Assembly (NCBI GenBank): GCA_002455375.1
Contig: DKKR01000086.1
Coordinates: 48,645 to 66,652, forward strand
Direction: 5' to 3'
Source of the DNA: Bacteroidetes bacterium UBA6661
Lineage (GTDB): Bacteria; Bacteroidota; Bacteroidia; AKYH767-A; OLB10
Length of the DNA: 18,008 bases
This document shows positions 14,147 to 18,008 of this stretch, piece after piece (position 1 is the first letter of the stretch; the number at the start of each line of letters is the position of its first letter). The notes beneath the pieces were generated by a model, which saw nothing but the letters and a program-made list of their open reading frames with translations, was not told the DNA's origin and made no database searches. Position numbers and translations under genes: made by a program.

Positions 14147-16612
14147 TCAGAATGTTAATTGCAAACTTCCCCGGATTCCGAATTTTGAAATATCAGGATT
14201 ATCTAAATAACTGAGACGATAAATAAAATCAACACGAATTATTTTTAATATATTTTCTACTCCAAAGCCTGCTTCAAGATAGGGTTTTTTAGACAGTGTA
14301 TTGTAAGTTGGGTCAACCATCAAATCATGATTTTTTTGTGACATGCTGCCATAAACACCGCGAAGGCTTGCCACTTCGCGCCACTTTAATTTTTTAAGTA
14401 ATGGAATTTTATCTAAGAAGAAACCTTCGAAGTGATGTGTAGCATAGAATGCAAAATATTGATCGCTGACAAATTCATAGTAATTCATCAGGTTAAAAGA
14501 AAGATAATCATAAAAATAGGACTCATTGCCACGATGCACTTCCAATAAGGGATAGGGTAACTTACCCCAAACTTTTCCGGCCTCTAAAACATAGTATAAA
14601 TAACCGATGGGTGCAGTGTATAAATAATCATCTACTTTAACAATCAGCTTCTGATAGTCGAAGTCGCTTCGTAAAACACCTTTTAAACCTTGTGTATATA
14701 CAGCCTGTAGCACCGGATATTTACTACCCAAACTTACTCTGCCATGTTTGCTCTCCACAAATTTTTCACGATAGGCAAACCTGAAATAAGCAGAAATATC
14801 AGAAGTGTTTATTTTATCTCTGATGTTGCTTTCGTTTTCATTTGTATAGTAACGATAATCTAATTTCCCTAAAGGGATAAATTCATTGTGTTCAAAAGTG
14901 ATCCGTCCACTAACTCCCGAAAGCCATTCTTTTTCAAAATAAATCTTTTCACTTTCTGTGTAGGTTAATTTGTTTGATGCTGATCTTCTGAAAAGCGAAG
15001 CAAGAATATTATCATCCTGAAAAGCATTATCACTTTGACCGAGTTGCATTACATCATGTCTGTATTTGAATCCGACACCCATGCGAGGTTTTGTTGTAAA
15101 TAAATAGCGTGTTCCAAAGCTGTAATTGAATTGTTCGTTTTTTGTACCATAAGCAACAAATCCTTCAAGTCTTAGATGTTTACTGAAATCCTGATTGGTT
15201 TTTCCGCCAAGACGAAAACGATATCCTTCAATTTCATTAAAGCTAAATACAGTGAAATACGGACCCAAATCAACTTTGCCTAATGTTTTATATCCTGTAA
15301 CAAAAAGTGTAATTACATCAACATAAGTTTTGTAGGCTGGCAACGATTTAATGGTGTCAACCATAGTGTAAATTTTCTTTTCGCGTTCGTTCAATGAGTC
15401 GTGTCGTGCTGCATCCCAAAATTTGCTGTCTTTCTCTAATGCCCCTTCAACCACAACAACATCCTGTGCGCCTTTCATTACCTGTGCAGGTATTGGTTTA
15501 TTCAACTCAAAGTTTTTATAAGAAGTTGACTTGCGCCCAATGAGTCCAAGTCCTTTATCGCGTGCAGCAAATTCAATAACCAGCAAATCTTTGGAGAGCA
15601 TCCACATAGTACTGTCCACAAATTCATATTCTTTTACAACGGCACAGTCTTCGACAAAGTTTATATTCGCTTTATTGGAAATACGCATATTTACTTTTTT
15701 AACTGCCCATGAAGTATCTGTAATATACATCTCTCCTGTAAAAGTAAGATCTTCGGGTCTGCGCGGCTTAAATTTCAACTTGTAGCAATGATTGTTGCCC
15801 ATGTACAAACTGTCGAGCAGATAATATTTGTAGTAAATTAATCCAAGACTCGATATAGGGCTGACAAATTTTTTACCAAACACATCCATAAAATTATCAT
15901 AGATATTTATGTTTTGATACATATCACCCAAAAACTGCGTTACTGTTTCGTTCTCAACACCGGATACCTTACTTGCTTTAATGATTTCGCGCTTGTCTTT
16001 AGGATTGTTAGAGAGATAGCGGTCGCTTAACGATTCTGTTATGAAAATAGGAAGAAAAGGTTTTTCATTGGTAGTGGTGCTGTCAATATTATCAAAAATG
16101 AATGCGAAGGGTTTAAAAATTTTACGATTTTTAAATTTGTCAGTAATGTTGGTTAAATCAAACTCTAATTTATTGTATGTCTCGAAGGAGTAACTGTTTA
16201 ACTTTTCAAAATTATTTTTATCTCTGTTTGCAATAACTTTTTTAATGATGATATTGGCCGGATTTTCACCTGCATGAATCACTGCTTCTTTCAGTTCAAC
16301 CTTGCTTGCTTTAAGTAAAAAATTTATGGTTTGTGTCTGACCCTTTTTAACCGGTAGGCTTACAGCTATATAACCCAAAAACTGAGCAGAGATGCTGTCA
16401 CTTGGTGTGTCTGACTCTAAAGTGTAGATTCCATCAATATTGGTGTTGACACCTATGGTGGATTTTTTAAAAACTACGCTGGCAAAAGGTATTGGCTCAC
16501 CGGTGAGTGCATCAGTAACTTTACCTGAAATTCTGGTAAGCTGTGCCAGAGAAGTACTGTGAAAAAGAAGGAATAAAGCAATGCCTGCAAGCGATTGGAA
16601 AATAGTTTTCAC
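14147..16612 (-). CDS. DUF5686 and carboxypeptidase-regulatory-like domain outer-membrane protein
   Basis: The 821-residue product begins at GTG 16612, followed by a good signal peptide (KTIFQ, hydrophobic core, SLA before Gln24). No ATG gives a signal peptide. A CarboxypepD_reg-like domain follows at about 27-112, with ISGKVTDALTGEPIPFASVVF and the NIDGIYTL turn. The DUF5686 region starts at GENPANIIIKKVIANRDKNN (115-134) and runs to the end. The C-terminal half is full of barrel-like strands and the protein ends in Phe after GIRGSLQLT, fitting an outer-membrane barrel. The family is widespread in Bacteroidota and its role is unknown. Size and family agree, and no frameshift is evident. Cotranscription with lptB suggests a role in envelope assembly, but this is inference. 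Confidence 0.9.
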   Translation of the reverse strand: MKTIFQSLAGIALFLLFHSTSLAQLTRISGKVTDALTGEPIPFASVVFKKSTIGVNTNIDGIYTLESDTPSDSISAQFLGYIAVSLPVKKGQTQTINFLLKASKVELKEAVIHAGENPANIIIKKVIANRDKNNFEKLNSYSFETYNKLEFDLTNITDKFKNRKIFKPFAFIFDNIDSTTTNEKPFLPIFITESLSDRYLSNNPKDKREIIKASKVSGVENETVTQFLGDMYQNINIYDNFMDVFGKKFVSPISSLGLIYYKYYLLDSLYMGNNHCYKLKFKPRRPEDLTFTGEMYITDTSWAVKKVNMRISNKANINFVEDCAVVKEYEFVDSTMWMLSKDLLVIEFAARDKGLGLIGRKSTSYKNFELNKPIPAQVMKGAQDVVVVEGALEKDSKFWDAARHDSLNEREKKIYTMVDTIKSLPAYKTYVDVITLFVTGYKTLGKVDLGPYFTVFSFNEIEGYRFRLGGKTNQDFSKHLRLEGFVAYGTKNEQFNYSFGTRYLFTTKPRMGVGFKYRHDVMQLGQSDNAFQDDNILASLFRRSASNKLTYTESEKIYFEKEWLSGVSGRITFEHNEFIPLGKLDYRYYTNENESNIRDKINTSDISAYFRFAYREKFVESKHGRVSLGSKYPVLQAVYTQGLKGVLRSDFDYQKLIVKVDDYLYTAPIGYLYYVLEAGKVWGKLPYPLLEVHRGNESYFYDYLSFNLMNYYEFVSDQYFAFYATHHFEGFFLDKIPLLKKLKWREVASLRGVYGSMSQKNHDLMVDPTYNTLSKKPYLEAGFGVENILKIIRVDFIYRLSYLDNPDISKFGIRGSLQLTF

Positions 16613-16636
16613 AAATTGATTTATGTAGAAGTTTTT

Positions 16637-16682
16637 ACCTTGCTAAGAACGGAAAAAAGTTCGATTCCTTGCCTAACAAGGT
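16637..16682. repeat. Nested inverted repeats between two divergent genes
   Basis: ACCTTG (16637-16642) pairs with CAAGGT (16677-16682). Inside it, GAAC (16647-16650) pairs with GTTC (16659-16662). A separate local hairpin, CCTTG-CCTAA-CAAGG (16667-16681), is also possible. The cluster lies between the DUF5686 start and the carboxyltransferase promoter, and could be an operator shared by both genes. Confidence 0.35.
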
Positions 16683-16723
16683 TTTAGTTTTATTTTAAAC
16701 GGGTAGTTCTTCATTTAGTTTTT

Positions 16724-16731
16724 TAAGTTTG
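16724..16731 (+). promoter_or_regulatory. Candidate -7 box for the carboxyltransferase gene
   Basis: TAAGTTTG matches the Bacteroidota -7 consensus TAnnTTTG and ends 24 bases before the GTG start. No clear TTTG -33 element is seen at the right distance. It also supports the GTG at 16756 over a TTG at 16729, which would overlap the box. Confidence 0.55.
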
Positions 16732-16755
16732 CACAATAGATTAATCAACAAAGCA

Positions 16756-18008
16756 GTGAAAGATAAATTATCATTACTTGAACAGAAAAAGAAGGAAGCA
16801 TTAGCCGGTGGCGGTACCAAGCGGATTGACGATCAGCATAAGAAAGGAAAACTAACGGCAAGAGAGCGGATACATTTTTTACTTGATGAAGGCAGTTTTG
16901 AGGAGATAGGTATGCTGGTGACACATCGTGCAACAGACTTTGGTTTAGCAAAAGAAAAATATCTTGGTGATGGTGTTGTAACCGGTTACGGAACAATTCA
17001 TGGCAGGTTAGTGTATGTTTTTTCGCAGGATTTTACTGTATTTGGTGGCTCACTGAGTGAAACACATGCAGAGAAAATTTGTCGTATAATGGATTTGGCA
17101 ATGCAAAATGGCGCTCCGGTAATCGGTTTAAATGATAGCGGAGGTGCGCGCATTCAGGAAGGTGTTGTATCATTGGGGGGCTATGCAGATATTTTTTATC
17201 GCAATACGTTAGCTTCAGGAGTTATTCCTCAATTGAGTGCTATTATGGGTCCTTGTGCAGGTGGTGCAGTTTATTCACCTGCCATAACAGATTTTATTAT
17301 GATGGTACAAAACACATCATATATGTTTGTTACCGGTCCTAATGTTGTAAAAACTGTGACCCATGAGGAAGTAAGTGCAGAAGAGTTGGGTGGAGCATCA
17401 ACTCATTCAACCAAATCAGGTGTGACACATTTTTCATGTGCCAATGAGATGGAATGCATTCAGTATCTCAAAACTTTACTGAGTTATATTCCGTCAAATT
17501 GCGAGGAGCTGCCTCCTTCTGTTGAATATGTTAGCGGCAATGAAAACCGTGAAACATTGAACCATATTATTCCTGATAATCCCAATCAGCCATACGACAT
17601 TCGTGAAGTAATTGCACAGGTAGCAGATGAAAACACTTTTTTTGAAGTACATAAAGACTTTGCAGAAAATATTGTTGTGGGCTTTGCAAGGTTAGGCGGT
17701 CGCAGCATTGGCGTAGTTGCTAACCAACCTATGTTTCTGGCAGGAGTTTTAGATAATCACTCATCTACTAAGGCGGCACGCTTTGTACGCTTTTGTGATT
17801 GTTTTAATATTCCGTTGCTGGTGTTTGAAGACGTTCCAGGATTTTTACCCGGAACAGATCAGGAGTGGAATGCAATTATTACCAATGGTGCAAAGTTGCT
17901 CTATGCATTCAGTGAAGCTACCGTACCACGCATTACCGTAATAACACGCAAAGCGTATGGTGGTGCTTATGATGTGATGAACTCCAAACATATTGGTGCC
18001 GACATGAA
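16756..18008 (+). CDS. Propionyl-CoA carboxylase-type carboxyltransferase beta subunit, 5' part (runs off the right edge)
   Basis: A frame opening at GTG 16756 continues for 417 codons to the window edge; about 100 residues are probably missing. The protein transfers the carboxyl group from carboxybiotin to an acyl-CoA. Seen: GGGTKRIDDQHKKGKLTARE near the N-terminus, FTVFGGSLSETHAEKI (93-108), and LNDSGGARIQEGV (125-137) for the first oxyanion hole. GPCAGGAVYSPAITDF (165-180), the VTGPNVVKTVT segment and PGFLPGTDQEWNAI (361-374) follow, with GGAYDVMNSKHIGAD at 402-416 for the second half. Asp406 in GGAYDVM matches the Asp that favours propionyl-CoA in the Streptomyces PccB study, where acetyl-CoA enzymes carry Ile. 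The start is inferred: the frame upstream has no ATG, and the GTG gives the usual KDKLxLLE opening. Methylmalonyl-CoA decarboxylase alpha subunits are similar and cannot be excluded. Confidence 0.93.
   Translation, partial: MKDKLSLLEQKKKEALAGGGTKRIDDQHKKGKLTARERIHFLLDEGSFEEIGMLVTHRATDFGLAKEKYLGDGVVTGYGTIHGRLVYVFSQDFTVFGGSLSETHAEKICRIMDLAMQNGAPVIGLNDSGGARIQEGVVSLGGYADIFYRNTLASGVIPQLSAIMGPCAGGAVYSPAITDFIMMVQNTSYMFVTGPNVVKTVTHEEVSAEELGGASTHSTKSGVTHFSCANEMECIQYLKTLLSYIPSNCEELPPSVEYVSGNENRETLNHIIPDNPNQPYDIREVIAQVADENTFFEVHKDFAENIVVGFARLGGRSIGVVANQPMFLAGVLDNHSSTKAARFVRFCDCFNIPLLVFEDVPGFLPGTDQEWNAIITNGAKLLYAFSEATVPRITVITRKAYGGAYDVMNSKHIGADM

Noticed and set aside
16655..16671. GTTCGATTCC, resembling the T-loop of a tRNA
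   Set aside because: The flanking bases do not form a T-stem, and no acceptor, D or anticodon arm can be built around it on either strand. It could be chance or a very old remnant.
1..18008. A search for a mobile element, defence system, CRISPR array or secondary-metabolite cluster
   Set aside because: No transposase, integrase, nuclease, Cas-like or synthase gene and no regularly spaced repeats were found. All genes fit normal chromosomal metabolism and envelope functions.

Overview
The window is an AT-rich chromosomal segment from a member of the Bacteroidota. Several things support this: a very large secreted protein with a type IX secretion (T9SS) type A sorting tail, SprB-type repeats, DUF4175 and DUF5686 family proteins, a LytS-type histidine kinase, weak Shine-Dalgarno sites, and several -7 boxes of the TAnnTTTG form used by the Bacteroidota sigma factor. 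The repertoire resembles Chitinophagales/Sphingobacteriales-like lineages, but I cannot place it to genus. I see no phage genes, transposases, CRISPR array, rRNA or tRNA. This looks like ordinary core and envelope chromosome rather than a mobile island.

Layout from left to right. (1) Positions 1-2648, minus strand: the 5' part (882 codons) of a DUF4175 membrane/coiled-coil protein that runs off the left edge. (2) 2819-4725, minus: accB (biotin carboxyl carrier protein) followed by accC (biotin carboxylase). The accB leader carries a putative promoter and two inverted repeats. (3) 4849-9989, minus: a 1692-residue mosaic surface protein ending in a strong intrinsic terminator. Its domains are a signal peptide, a Gly-rich domain, Ig-like modules, a P-domain nested inside one of those modules, SprB repeats, PKD-like modules and a T9SS tail. 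(4) 9990-10244: a divergent intergenic region with a 17-base palindrome and an AT-rich hairpin. (5) 10245-11012, plus: an outer-membrane beta-barrel protein, convergent with (6) 11046-11906, minus: a LacX-like aldose 1-epimerase. (7) 12040-12471, plus: a small secreted protein with a regulatory-type beta-sandwich and a very basic tail. (8) 12578-13372, plus: a sensor-less LytS-type histidine kinase with no response regulator beside it. (9) 13385-16612, minus: a DUF5686 outer-membrane protein followed by lptB, the ATPase of LPS export. (10) 16756 to the right edge, plus: the first 417 codons of a propionyl-CoA-carboxylase-type carboxyltransferase beta subunit, with a GTG start.

Two themes connect the genes. 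One is biotin-dependent acyl-CoA carboxylation. AccB and AccC lie on the left, and a carboxyltransferase of PccB type lies about 12 kb away on the right. The other is the cell envelope: LptB, two predicted outer-membrane proteins, a T9SS-exported surface protein, a small secreted protein and a membrane coiled-coil protein. I found no clear candidate for a wholly new defence or mobile system. The most unusual structure is the nested P-domain in the surface protein, followed by the sensor-less orphan kinase and the inverted repeats in the accB leader and in the divergent regions. No gene-free stretch reaches 300 bases.
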